DNA of 64,000 nt from Micromonospora trifolii. GTDB lineage: Bacteria > Actinomycetota > Actinomycetes > Mycobacteriales > Micromonosporaceae. The position numbers and the translations under genes are program-made. Where the stretch lies: positions 1 to 64,000 of the forward strand of contig NZ_JAKKFD010000017.1 of NCBI RefSeq assembly GCF_022229005.1. Direction: 5' to 3'. Below the pieces are notes generated by a model, which made no database searches, was not told the origin of the DNA, and saw only the letters and a program-made list of their open reading frames with translations. This document shows, one piece after another, positions 44,831-53,420 of this stretch; position 1 is the first letter of the stretch; each line of letters begins with the position of its first letter.

Positions 44831-45685
44831 ATGCCCGTCGCGGTTGTCATCGACTCCACCGCCTACCTTCCGCCCGAGCTGGTGCAGGCGCACCGGCTGA
44901 CCGTTGTGCCGTTGACCGTCGTGCTCAACGGCGCGGAAGGGCTGGAGGGGGTGGAGACCCAGCCGGCCGACGCGACAGCGGCGCTGAGCGCCCGCCGGGT
45001 CACGGCGACCACCTCCCGCCCGGCACCCGAGCAGTTCGCCCGCACGTACCGCCGACTGCTCGACGCCGGCGCCGACGGCGTCGTCTCGGTGCACATCTCC
45101 GCCGCGCTGTCCGGCACCGTGGAGGCCGCCCGGCTGGCCGCCGCCGACCTGGACGGCCGGGTCGAGGTCGTGGACAGCCGATCGGCGGGCATGGGCCTGG
45201 GCTTTCCGGCCGTCGCCGCCGCCACCGCCGCCGAGGCCGGCGCCGACCTTGCCGCTGTACGCGACGCGGCGCTCGGCGCCATCGCCCGCACCACCGTCTG
45301 GTTCTACGTCGACACGCTGGAGTTCCTTCGCCGGGGCGGCCGGATCAACGCGGCCGAGGCGTTGGTCGGCACCGCGCTGTCCGTCAAGCCGATCATGCAC
45401 ATGCCGGATGGGGCGATAGTGCTGCGGGAGAAGGTCCGCACCGCCAGCCGGGGAGTTGCCCGTCTGGTGGACCTGGCTGTCGAGGCGGCCGACGGCGACG
45501 ACGTGGATCTCGGGGTGCACCACCTGGCCGCACCCCAACGGGCCGAGGCGTTGCGCGCCGCGCTGACCGAGCGGTTCGGTGACCGGCTGCACGACACGTA
45601 CGTCTCCGAGGCGGGTGCCGTCGTCGCCGCGCACGCCGGGCCGGGCCTGGCCTGCGTGGTCGTCCACCGCCGAGCGGAGGGTTGA
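44831..45685 (+). CDS. DegV family fatty-acid-binding protein
   Basis: A 284-aa protein of the DegV (FakB-like) fold that holds a fatty acid, often for a fatty acid kinase. It shows VIDSTAYLP, the serine-containing HISAALSGTVEAA, DSRSAGMGLG and FLRRGGRINAAEALVGTALSVKP. The leaderless ATG at 44831 is preferred over an earlier TTG-type start at 44822. It is syntenic with relatives, after the phosphatase. Confidence 0.95.
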   Translation: MPVAVVIDSTAYLPPELVQAHRLTVVPLTVVLNGAEGLEGVETQPADATAALSARRVTATTSRPAPEQFARTYRRLLDAGADGVVSVHISAALSGTVEAARLAAADLDGRVEVVDSRSAGMGLGFPAVAAATAAEAGADLAAVRDAALGAIARTTVWFYVDTLEFLRRGGRINAAEALVGTALSVKPIMHMPDGAIVLREKVRTASRGVARLVDLAVEAADGDDVDLGVHHLAAPQRAEALRAALTERFGDRLHDTYVSEAGAVVAAHAGPGLACVVVHRRAEG

Positions 45686-45689
45686 GCCG

Positions 45690-46463
45690 GTGCACACGTC
45701 GTGCGTGGTGACCGGCGGCGGTCGCGGTGTCGGCCGGGCTGTGGTGGAACGGCTGGTGGCGACCGGCGCCACCATCGTCGTTTTGGAACGCGACGCCGAC
45801 GCGGTCGACTGGTTGGCCGACCATCCGGCCGCCGATCGGCTCGTCGCGGTGGTCGGTGACGCCGCCGACGAGCAGGTCGCGGAGCGCGCCGCCGAGCTGG
45901 CGGACCACGCCGCACCGCTGGCCGGCTGGGTGAACAACGCGGCGGTGTTCCGCGACGCCGCACTGCACTCCGCGTCGGCCGACACGGTGCTGGACCTGAT
46001 CGGGCTGAACCTGCGCCCAGCCGTGGTCGGCGCCGCGGTCGCCGTCCGCCGCTTCCTGGCCCGCGCTGCCGGCGGCGCGATCGTCAACGTCTCGTCGCAC
46101 CAGGCCCGTCGACCGGTGTCCGGTGCCCTGCCGTACGCGACGGCGAAGGCCGCAGTGGAAGGGCTGACCCGGGCGCTGGCCGTCGAGTACGGGCGGCACG
46201 GCATCCGCGCCAACGCTGTCGCGCTCGGCTCGATCGCCACCGAGCGGCACGCCGAATTCCTCGCCACGCAGGAGCCCACCCAGGCGCAGTGGATCGACGC
46301 CGAGCTGACCCGGCTGCACCCGGTGGGTCGCATCGGGCGGGCCGAGGAGGTGGCCGAGGCGGTCGCGTACCTGCTGTCGCCCGCGGCGAGCTTCGTCAAC
46401 GGGGTGACACTGCCGGTGGACGGCGGCCGGGCCGTACTCGGCCTCGACCCAGAGGCCCGCTGA
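45690..46463 (+). CDS. Short-chain dehydrogenase/reductase
   Basis: A 257-aa NAD(P)-dependent oxidoreductase. The cofactor motif is VVTGGGRGVGRA, then NNAAVF, and the active-site Tyr-x3-Lys in YATAKAA with a Ser in VNVSS. The C-terminus VNGVTLPVDGGRAV is typical. Substrate unknown. The GTG at 45690 follows GGAGG; it starts 5 bp after the degV stop, so it is probably cotranscribed, but it is not part of the usual core block. Confidence 0.93.
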   Translation: MHTSCVVTGGGRGVGRAVVERLVATGATIVVLERDADAVDWLADHPAADRLVAVVGDAADEQVAERAAELADHAAPLAGWVNNAAVFRDAALHSASADTVLDLIGLNLRPAVVGAAVAVRRFLARAAGGAIVNVSSHQARRPVSGALPYATAKAAVEGLTRALAVEYGRHGIRANAVALGSIATERHAEFLATQEPTQAQWIDAELTRLHPVGRIGRAEEVAEAVAYLLSPAASFVNGVTLPVDGGRAVLGLDPEAR

Positions 46464-46483
46464 CCGCCTGGATCGCTCGCCTT

Positions 46484-46705
46484 CTAGCTGTCGGCGACGA
46501 AGACGCCCTGGCCCTGCTGACCGTAGATCAGGTTCTGTTCGTGCAGCTCCTTGACGGCTCGATAGGCCGTGGAGCGTGCCACGTTGTACAGCTCACCGAT
46601 CTCGGACACCGATGGCAGTTGTTGGCCAGGCGAGTATTCGCCCGACCGGATCTTCTGCTCGATGTCATCCGCCACGCGGCGGTAGTGCGGTGGTCTCGTC
46701 GGCAT
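46484..46705 (-). CDS. Short GntR family regulator (DNA-binding domain only)
   Basis: A 73-aa protein consisting of just the GntR winged helix: YRRVADDIEQKIRSGEYSPGQQLPSVSEIGELYNVARSTAYRAVKELHEQNLI, then GQGVFV. There is no effector domain. Short GntR proteins of this type are common in actinomycetes. GGGAGAGC lies upstream of the ATG. It may act on the 17-bp repeats at 46788-46838. Confidence 0.9.
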   Translation of the reverse strand: MPTRPPHYRRVADDIEQKIRSGEYSPGQQLPSVSEIGELYNVARSTAYRAVKELHEQNLIYGQQGQGVFVADS

Positions 46706-46787
46706 GAGCGGCTCTCCCGGACTTCAGCGGAGATCATGTTTCCAGCCCGGGCGTGATCGGGACAAGGCGGCAACGCGGCAAAGTGGA

Positions 46788-46838
46788 GATAGTGAGAACC
46801 TGACTACAGTGAGACAGTGGATACAGTGAGACAGTGGC
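46788..46838. repeat. 17-bp tandem repeat (iteron-like)
   Basis: Units of 17 bp with the core AGTGAGA at 46791, 46808 and 46825. The last two copies (46805-46821 and 46822-46838) share TACAGTGAGACAGTGG exactly; the first is degenerate. Spacing of 17 bp and the position 80-130 bp from the GntR start suggest regulator binding sites. Confidence 0.65.
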
Positions 46839-46954
46839 CGGGTGCTCCTGGACTTCAGCACTCCTGAGGTATCCGGTCTGCCCGCCCTGAGGGAGCGCAT
46901 CGCAACGACTCGGCCCCAGGGCGGGCTCCTTCGGACCGCGCGGAGGCGCCGAAC

Positions 46955-47154
46955 ATGCCAATCGATGAACCGGTGTCCACGGCGACCGAACTGTTCATGG
47001 CCAAGCGGGTGCTGGATGCTCACTGGACCCGGGCGCTCGACCGGCCGTGGCGGGCGGGTGCCTGGAGTGCCGAGGACACAGCGACTGCCGACAACTCGAC
47101 TGGGCGTTGGCGCTCATCGCAGAAGTGGCCTCGGTCATGCTCCAGAAACGGTGA
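46955..47154 (+). pseudogene. Frameshifted small Cys-rich protein gene
   Basis: The ATG frame reads MPIDEPVSTATELFMAKRVL to about 47050, then becomes non-protein-like. In the frame one base back, the sequence continues as GGCLECRGHSDCRQLDWALA and ends at TGA 47152-47154. One added G in the G-rich stretch 47049-47058 would join the halves into a 66-aa protein with three Cys. It is either a true one-base deletion or a sequencing error in a GC run. Small proteins of this kind often sit beside GntR genes; function unknown. Confidence 0.6.
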
Positions 47155-47382
47155 GCGGTCGGCTCCGAGCCGCTGTGTTAGCCTCCGTGCGCGCCCCAGA
47201 TGGGCCTACCCCCGGAGGTTCTGGCTACTTCAGCCACCACGCCGAGATCGATGCGACATACGCGTCTCTCGTGCGGGATCCGGGGCGTCGGTGCCCTCGG
47301 GGCTTCGTCATCCGCGTGGCTGGGTGAACGCTGTTGGGCCTCCGGTCGGGTCTTCGGATCGACCGGGAAGAAGACGGTACGG

Positions 47383-47757
47383 ATGACAGTCACGTTCAAC
47401 CACACCATCATCGCCAGCAAGGACAAGAGCGCCTCTGCCGCGTTCTACCGGGAGCTGTTCGAGCTGCCGGAGGCGCCGTCGTGGGGGCCGTTCGCCAACG
47501 TCCAGCTGGACGAGGGTGTGCTGCTCCAGTTCGCCGAGCCGCCGGTGGACATCCAGATGCAGCACTACGCGTTCCTCGTCGACGACGAGATGTTCGTGCG
47601 GTGCCTGGCGTTCGTCGAGGGACGTGGCATCACGTACTGGGCCGACCCGCAGCTGAAGCGGAAGGGGGAGACCAACGCCGAGCACGGTGGCCGGGGCTTC
47701 TACTTCTTCGACCCGGCCGGCCACGCGATCGAGATCATCACCCGGCCGTACCTGTAG
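47383..47757 (+). CDS. VOC family protein
   Basis: A 124-aa single vicinal-oxygen-chelate protein: TFNHTIIASKDKSASAAFYRELFELPEA, then MQHYAFLVDDEMF and GGRGFYFFDPAGHAIEIITRPY, the usual two halves with His and Glu ligands. Role not identifiable; relatives act in resistance or small-molecule isomerisation. The ATG at 47383 follows GGAAGAAG. The 228 bp before it (47155-47382) hold no convincing gene. Confidence 0.9.
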   Translation: MTVTFNHTIIASKDKSASAAFYRELFELPEAPSWGPFANVQLDEGVLLQFAEPPVDIQMQHYAFLVDDEMFVRCLAFVEGRGITYWADPQLKRKGETNAEHGGRGFYFFDPAGHAIEIITRPYL

Positions 47758-47765
47758 CAGGCCCT

Positions 47766-47797
47766 CGGCCGGTGGGGCGCTGTTGTCCCACCGGCCG
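47766..47797. terminator. Bidirectional terminator between the VOC gene and hemC
   Basis: A perfect 11-bp stem (47766-47776 with 47787-47797) with a 10-nt loop. Confidence 0.85.
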
Positions 47798-47845
47798 TCA
47801 GTCTCGCTGCTGAGCCTCGTGGGTGTTGCCGACAACAGCGGACGG

Positions 47846-48781
47846 TCAGGCGGGCGCGGACAGGTCGAGGAGGTCGCGGGCACCCTGCCGGAGCAGGGCG
47901 GCGGCGACGGAGGTCCCGAGGGTGATCGGATCCGCCGCCCATTCGTGTACGTCGAGCACTGTCTTGCCGTCGAGGCTGATCACCCTTGCCCGTAGGCCGA
48001 GGCGTCCGTCGGATTCGGTGCGGGCGAGCGCAGCGATGGGGGAGTGACAGTTCCCCTGCAGGATGTGCAGCATGGTCCGTTCCGCCACGGTCTCCCGCCA
48101 GGCCCGTGGGTCGCCGAGGCTGATTGCCAGGTCGCGGGTGCTGGTGTCGTCTTCCCGGCATTGCAGGACCAGGGTGCCGGAGCCGACGGCCGGGACCATC
48201 GTGTCGACGTCGATCGGGTGGGTGATGCGGGCGGCCTGCCCGATCCGCTCCAACCCGGAGCAGGCGAGCAGCAGCGCGTCGTACCTGTCCCCGGCGTCGA
48301 GTTTGGCGAGCCTGCTGTTCGCGTTGCCCCGGATGGCCACCGGCACCAGGCTCGGCCAGTGCAGCGCCAGCTGCGCCACCCGCCGGACGGCGGAGGTGCC
48401 GATGCGGGTGCCAGGGGGCAGTTGGTCGACCTGCAGCCCGCCCGGGTGCACGAGGCAGTCCCGGACGTCGTCACGGGCCAGGTAGGCGGCCATCACAGTG
48501 CCGGCTGGCGCCGGCCGGTCTCCGGGTACGTCCTTGACGCAGTGCACCACCAGGTCCACATCCCCGGCGATCAGGGCGGCGTCCACCTCCTTGGTGAACG
48601 CCCCCTTGCCGCCCAGGGCGGCCAGGTCACCGTGCCAGCGGTCCCCGCTTGTCGACATCGACAGCACGTCCACAGTGACCTCGGGGTGCCGCTCGGCGAG
48701 CATCGCGCGGACCCGCTCGACCTGGGCGAGAGCCATCGGAGAGTTGCGGGTGCCGATGCGCAGCAGGCGGGAGTCGGACAT
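47846..48781 (-). CDS. hemC: Hydroxymethylbilane synthase (divergent)
   Basis: Joins four porphobilinogens into hydroxymethylbilane for heme and corrinoid synthesis, 311 aa. The N-terminal [12 protein letters not shown], the arginines in [10 protein letters not shown], the Asp in VKDVP and the cofactor-binding Cys in QGNCHSPIA are kept. Several blocks are unusual: [10 protein letters not shown] for VHSxKDx[11 protein letters not shown] for VRGNVDTRL. It stands alone, not with hemA, hemD or hemL. TACCCT (minus strand 48789-48794) lies 7 nt before the ATG, so it is leaderless. It may be a second copy. Confidence 0.92.
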   Translation of the reverse strand: MSDSRLLRIGTRNSPMALAQVERVRAMLAERHPEVTVDVLSMSTSGDRWHGDLAALGGKGAFTKEVDAALIAGDVDLVVHCVKDVPGDRPAPAGTVMAAYLARDDVRDCLVHPGGLQVDQLPPGTRIGTSAVRRVAQLALHWPSLVPVAIRGNANSRLAKLDAGDRYDALLLACSGLERIGQAARITHPIDVDTMVPAVGSGTLVLQCREDDTSTRDLAISLGDPRAWRETVAERTMLHILQGNCHSPIAALARTESDGRLGLRARVISLDGKTVLDVHEWAADPITLGTSVAAALLRQGARDLLDLSAPA

Positions 48782-48788
48782 ACCGCCG

Positions 48789-48794
48789 AGGGTA
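48789..48794 (-). promoter_or_regulatory. -10 element of leaderless hemC
   Basis: TACCCT on the minus strand, 7 nt before the ATG ending at 48781. Confidence 0.6.
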
Positions 48795-48888
48795 GTCCGC
48801 TCGATGCGGGCGTCCGCGACCAGACCGGCCGCCCAGGCCACGCGCCGTAGTTCGACCCCGCATAGCAGATCGGAGCGTGATCAGGCCG

Positions 48889-48917
48889 TTGTCCACAGTG
48901 GCGGTGGTTGTCCACAG
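48889..48917. promoter_or_regulatory. Two DnaA-box-like sites between hemC and comEA
   Basis: TTGTCCACAG occurs at 48889-48898 and 48908-48917, 19 nt apart. TTGTCCACA is the preferred DnaA box of actinobacteria. They lie in the divergent promoter region of hemC and comEA and may be DnaA or other repressor sites. Confidence 0.5.
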
Positions 48918-48955
48918 GACAGCTCCCGTCACCTCCACCGTCCCGGCCGCCGCCA

Positions 48956-48961
48956 TAGCGT
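48956..48961 (+). promoter_or_regulatory. -10 element of leaderless comEA
   Basis: TAGCGT lies 6 nt before the GTG at 48968. Confidence 0.6.
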
Positions 48962-48967
48962 CGCGCT

Positions 48968-49783
48968 GTGTCGCACGACGAGGAGACAGAGGTACGCCAG
49001 CGCCTGCGCCGGCTGACGGAGGCGGCTGTCGCGCCGCCGCCCCGGCCGGAGGCGCCGTTCACGGGCGTACCCCCGTCGTCCCTGGTCGGCGCGCAGCCCG
49101 CGACCGAGCTGGTCGCGAAGTTGGCTTCGGACGGCCTCGCGGTCCCGTCCGAGTCACGGTTGCCCGGGCCCGGGGCGTTCGACCCTGGGCGGCGCGGTGT
49201 GCGGGCGTTGGCGGTGGTCGCCGTGGTGGTGGTAGTGGGTGCGGCAGGTTGGGCCTGGCAGGCCCGGCCGCAGTCGGAGCCGGTCGCCCCGCTGGCCAGC
49301 GACGCCGCGTCGGCCCCGCCGGCGGGTGACCCCAGCATGTCCAGCTCCGGCGAGGTGGTGGTGGCGGTCGCGGGCAAGGTCCGAAAACCCGGTTTGGTAC
49401 GCCTGCCCGCCGGGTCCCGGCTCGCCGACGCGGTGCAGGCGGCCGGCGGCGCGCTGCCCGGGGTCGACGTGGCGCTGCTCAACCCCGCCCGCAAGGTGAC
49501 CGATGGTGAGCTGATAGTGGTCGGGGTGACGCCACCGCCGGTGCCGGGCGGTGCGGCCGGGCCCGCAGCGGGCGGTGCGGCACCCGCCGCCGGGCCGCTG
49601 AACCTCAACACCGCGACGCTGGCACAGCTCGACGCGCTGCCGGGGGTGGGGCCGGTGCTCGCCCAACGGATCCTCACCCATCGAGACCAGCACGGCGGGT
49701 TCAAGTCCGTTGGCGACCTACGCCAGGTCGACGGGATCGGCGATGCCCGTTACGAACAGCTCAAGGATCTGGTGACGGTGTGA
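48968..49783 (+). CDS. comEA: ComEA-like DNA-binding protein
   Basis: A 271-aa protein of the DNA-uptake type. A cytoplasmic N-terminus, one transmembrane helix (ALAVVAVVVVVGAAGWAW, about 79-96), an SLBB domain (VVVAVAGKVRKPGLVRLPAG), a Gly/Pro linker and two helix-hairpin-helix motifs (LNLNTATLAQLDALPGVGP; GFKSVGDLRQVDGIG) follow. The HhH part would bind DNA outside the membrane. Its stop overlaps the comEC start by 4 bp. Leaderless GTG start. Confidence 0.94.
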   Translation: MSHDEETEVRQRLRRLTEAAVAPPPRPEAPFTGVPPSSLVGAQPATELVAKLASDGLAVPSESRLPGPGAFDPGRRGVRALAVVAVVVVVGAAGWAWQARPQSEPVAPLASDAASAPPAGDPSMSSSGEVVVAVAGKVRKPGLVRLPAGSRLADAVQAAGGALPGVDVALLNPARKVTDGELIVVGVTPPPVPGGAAGPAAGGAAPAAGPLNLNTATLAQLDALPGVGPVLAQRILTHRDQHGGFKSVGDLRQVDGIGDARYEQLKDLVTV

Positions 49784-52227
49784 GCGGGTCCGCCATCGCC
49801 GCTGGCCCTTCGCCGGCCGGTAGGGCTCGGCCCGAGCCGCTGGCCAACACGCCACTGGTTGGCCGGGCCCGGTCGGAGCCACCGGATCTGCGACTGGCTG
49901 GGCTCGCCGTGGCGGCCTGGCTGACGGCGCTCGCCGGCCTGCACCTCGGCAGCCGCACCACGCTGCTGGTGGCCGGCGCAGCGACCGGTCTGACGGCAAT
50001 CGGTGCCGTGCACCTGCTCGGCCGCCTCGGCAGTCCCCGAGCCGTGGTGCGGCGCTACGGGTGGGTGGCCGTGGCGGTCGGCCTCGGTGTGGTCTGCGGT
50101 GGTGCGGCCACCGCCGCCCGGCTCGCCGTTCGCGACGCGCCGGCGATCCGTACCCTCGCCGAGCAACGCGCTCCGATCACCGCCGACCTGGTCGTCCGGG
50201 ACGACCCGCGTCCGATCCGGAGCGCCGGGCGGCCGGGAATGCTGCTGGTGTCGTCCGAGTTGGTCCGGCTCACCGGCCCGGACGGTCGGCGGATCCACGC
50301 GTCGGTGCGGCTGCTCGTCCTGGCGACCGATCCGGCGTGGCGGGGCCTGTTGCCCGGGCAGCGCCTCACCGTCGACGGCCGGCTCGGTGTTCCGCGGGGC
50401 GGCGACCTCACCGCTGCGGTTCTCAGCACCAACGGTCCACCGCAGCGGCACGGCGCGCCGTCCTGGGCGCAGCGCGCCGCCGGGACGCTGCGTACCGGCC
50501 TGCAACGGGCCTGCGCGCCGCTGCCCGACGACCCCGGCGGGCTGCTGCCCGGTCTGGTGGTGGGCGACACCAGCCGACTTCCACAGGCCGTCGAGGCGGA
50601 CTTCCAGGCCACCGGGATGACACACCTCAACGCGGTCTCCGGCTCCAACGTCGCGATCGTGGTGGGCGCGGTGCTGTTGCTGGCCCGGTGGTCGCGCGCC
50701 GGCCCGTGGCTCGCCGCCGCGCTGTGTGCTGTGGCGCTGGTGGGGTTCGTCATTCTGGTTCGCCCGTCACCGAGCGTCGTACGGGCAGCCACGATGGGAG
50801 CGATCGGGCTGGCCGCGCTCGCCGCCGGTCGACCTCGGGCGGCGCTGCCCGCGCTGGCCGCCGCCGTGACAGTGCTGGTGCTCGTCGACCCCGAGTTGGC
50901 CGGGGACCCCGGCTTCGCCCTCTCCGTGCTGGCCACCGGTGGCCTGTTGCTGCTCGCGCCGCGCTGGCGGGACGGGTTGCGTCGGCGAGGTGTCCCGCCC
51001 GGGCTGGCCGAGGCGTTGGCAGTGCCGGCGGCCGCCCAACTTGCCTGCGGTCCGGTCGTCGCCGGGATCTCCGGCACTGTGAGCCTGGTGGCGGTACCGG
51101 CGAACCTGCTGGCGGTGCCGGCCATCGCGCCAGCGACAGTGCTGGGCGTGCTGGCGGCCTTGGTGTCGCCGATCTGGCCGGCCGGTGCCGAGTTCGTCGC
51201 GTGGCTGGCGAGTTGGCCGGCCTGGTGGCTGGTGGTCATCGCCCGCCAGGGCGCTCGACTGCCAGGTGGCACTCTGCCGTGGCCGGGCGGCGTGCCCGGT
51301 GCCCTGCTGCTGACCGGGCTGACCGTCGCGTTGCTGATCGCGGTTCGCCGGCCACCCGTACGCCGGCTGGTGGCGGTGGTGGGGGTTGCCGCAGTGCTGG
51401 GTGCCCTGCCGGTTCGGTTGGTGGCCGCCGGCTGGCCGCCCGCCGGGTGGGTGGTGGTGGCCTGCGCGGTGGGGCAGGGCGACGCGCTGGTGCTCCCGGT
51501 CGACCCCGGCCGGGCCGTGGTGGTGGACGCCGGGCCGGAACCGGGTGCGGTGGACGGTTGCCTACGTCGGCTCGGCATACGGGAGGTGCCCCTGCTGGTG
51601 ATCAGCCATTTCCACGCTGACCACGTGGGCGGGGTGGCCGGGGTGTTCCGGGGGCGGAGGGTGGGTGCCGTGCTGACGCCGTCGTCCACCGACCCGGAGA
51701 GCGGCCGGGACCTGGTTCGGGCGGCGGCCAACGGCGGGCGGGCCGCGCTGCTGACCACGGCGGCCGGCGCCCGTCATCCCGTGGGCGGGGTCGACCTGCT
51801 GGTGCTCGGCCCGCCGTACCCGCTGGCCGGGACCAGGTCCGACCCGAACAACAACTCGCTGGTGCTGCGCGCCACGGTGGCCGGGGTACGGATCCTGCTG
51901 GCCGGCGACGCGGAGACCGAGGAGCAGCACGCGATGGTGGCGCGGGCGGCACCCGGCCAGTTGCTGGCGGACGTGTTGAAGGTCGCGCACCACGGGTCGG
52001 CGTACCAGGATCAGGGCTTCCTCGACGCGGTGCGGCCGACGGTGGCGCTCGTGCCGGTGGGCACGGGCAACACCTACGGGCACCCGAGTCCGGGGCTGCT
52101 CGCCCAACTGGGCAGGGGCGGCGTGCGGGTGCTGCGTACGGACACGGACGGCGACGTGGCGGCGGTCCGAACGGGTGACGGTCTGGCGGTGGCCCGTCGA
52201 GGTGTGCCCGCTGGCCGCCAGCCCTGA
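49780..52227 (+). CDS. comEC: ComEC/Rec2 DNA internalisation channel
   Basis: An 815-aa membrane protein. An N-terminal DUF4131-like part (about 20-215) precedes the Competence domain with some eight to ten helices (NAVSGSNVAIVVGAVLLLAR onward). The C-terminal metallo-beta-lactamase domain has SHFHADHVGG (HxHxDH), LLAGDAE and KVAHHGS. It forms the channel taking up single-stranded DNA in competent bacteria; most actinomycetes with it are not known to be competent. The GTG overlaps the comEA stop. Confidence 0.95.
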   Translation: MSGSAIAAGPSPAGRARPEPLANTPLVGRARSEPPDLRLAGLAVAAWLTALAGLHLGSRTTLLVAGAATGLTAIGAVHLLGRLGSPRAVVRRYGWVAVAVGLGVVCGGAATAARLAVRDAPAIRTLAEQRAPITADLVVRDDPRPIRSAGRPGMLLVSSELVRLTGPDGRRIHASVRLLVLATDPAWRGLLPGQRLTVDGRLGVPRGGDLTAAVLSTNGPPQRHGAPSWAQRAAGTLRTGLQRACAPLPDDPGGLLPGLVVGDTSRLPQAVEADFQATGMTHLNAVSGSNVAIVVGAVLLLARWSRAGPWLAAALCAVALVGFVILVRPSPSVVRAATMGAIGLAALAAGRPRAALPALAAAVTVLVLVDPELAGDPGFALSVLATGGLLLLAPRWRDGLRRRGVPPGLAEALAVPAAAQLACGPVVAGISGTVSLVAVPANLLAVPAIAPATVLGVLAALVSPIWPAGAEFVAWLASWPAWWLVVIARQGARLPGGTLPWPGGVPGALLLTGLTVALLIAVRRPPVRRLVAVVGVAAVLGALPVRLVAAGWPPAGWVVVACAVGQGDALVLPVDPGRAVVVDAGPEPGAVDGCLRRLGIREVPLLVISHFHADHVGGVAGVFRGRRVGAVLTPSSTDPESGRDLVRAAANGGRAALLTTAAGARHPVGGVDLLVLGPPYPLAGTRSDPNNNSLVLRATVAGVRILLAGDAETEEQHAMVARAAPGQLLADVLKVAHHGSAYQDQGFLDAVRPTVALVPVGTGNTYGHPSPGLLAQLGRGGVRVLRTDTDGDVAAVRTGDGLAVARRGVPAGRQP

Positions 52228-52439
52228 CCCATTGGCCGACGAGTTTCCTGGATCCCGTGTGGATCAAGTCGGACGGCTTCCTCTGACCCCGCCTGGAACC
52301 ATGAACAGGTCTCCGGTTATTCGGGCGACTTGCGGATTAAACGAAGAATTGAGTTGGATGTCTGGATTTGCGCTGTGTGCGGGCTGCGCCGATCAAGCAG
52401 CGAATGAGCAGGCACGATCCCGCCGCAGGCCGTGCGAAT

Positions 52440-53420
52440 ATGGGCGGCGTGACCCCCGCCAGCCTCGCCCCCATTCTGCTCGTCCTCGGTGACGAGGAAC
52501 TGCTCGCCACGCGCGCGGTCACCGAGGCTGTCGCGAAGGTTCGCAGTGTGGACCCCGAGGTGGACGTCCGCGAGTACCAGGCCAGCGCGCTCACCGTCGG
52601 CGAGATCGCCGAGATGCTCAGCCCCTCGCTGTTCGGCGGGCGGCGGCTGCTGATCCTGCGTTCCGGCCAGGACGCCCGCAAGGACCTGGTCGCCGCGCTG
52701 CTGGCGTACGCGAAGAATCCCGACCCCGAGGTCCAGCTGCTGGTGCTGCACCTGGGCGGTGCCAAGGGCAAGGCGTTCGCCGACGGTCTGCGGACGGCGG
52801 GCGCGACGGTGGTCCCGGCGGCGAAGCTCAAGGGGCACCGCGACCGGGTGGCCTTCGTCCGCGACGAGATTCGCCGGGCCGGCGGAAAGTGCACCGACGA
52901 TGCCGCCGAGGCGCTCATCGCCGCGGTCGGCAACGACATGCGTGAGCTGGCCGCCGCCTGCTCCCAACTGGTCGCCGACACCGATGGGCGGATCAGCGCC
53001 GAGACGGTCTCCCGTTACTACCGGGGCCGGGTCGAGGTGACCGGCTTCACGGTGGCGGACGCCACAATGGTCGGCGACGTGCCGGCGGCGCTCGAGGCAC
53101 TGCGCTGGGCCCTGCACGTCGGGGTCGACCCGGTGCCCATCGCCGACGCCCTGGCCGACGGGGTGCGCACTGTGGCCCGGGTGGCATCGGCCGGACGAGG
53201 TAACGCGTACCAGCTCGCCAGCAGCCTCGGAATGCCCGCCTGGAAGATCGAACGGGCGCAGCGGCAGGGGCGGGGCTGGACGCCGGAGGGCCTGGTCCGG
53301 GCCATGCAGGTCGCCGCCGAGTGCAACGCGGCCGTCAAGGGTGGCTCCGATGACCGGGCGTACGCCCTGGAGCGCGCCGTCTTCTCGGTCGCCGCGGCCC
53401 GGCAGGGCAGCGCCAGGTGA
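52440..53420 (+). CDS. holA: DNA polymerase III subunit delta
   Basis: A 326-aa clamp-loader subunit that opens the sliding clamp. It matches HolA: ILLVLGDEELLATRAVTEAV, the EMLSPSLFGGRRLLIL block and the C-terminal ALRWALHVGVDPVPIADAL helical domain. The ATG at 52440 is chosen; a GTG at 52449 is the alternative. The 212 bp before it are lower in GC and probably carry the promoter. The next gene overlaps its stop. Confidence 0.93.
   Translation: MGGVTPASLAPILLVLGDEELLATRAVTEAVAKVRSVDPEVDVREYQASALTVGEIAEMLSPSLFGGRRLLILRSGQDARKDLVAALLAYAKNPDPEVQLLVLHLGGAKGKAFADGLRTAGATVVPAAKLKGHRDRVAFVRDEIRRAGGKCTDDAAEALIAAVGNDMRELAAACSQLVADTDGRISAETVSRYYRGRVEVTGFTVADATMVGDVPAALEALRWALHVGVDPVPIADALADGVRTVARVASAGRGNAYQLASSLGMPAWKIERAQRQGRGWTPEGLVRAMQVAAECNAAVKGGSDDRAYALERAVFSVAAARQGSAR

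Noticed and set aside
47187..47382. Extended N-terminus for the VOC protein
   Set aside because: The added residues are not VOC-like, and the ATG at 47383 has a ribosome site and the expected N-terminus.
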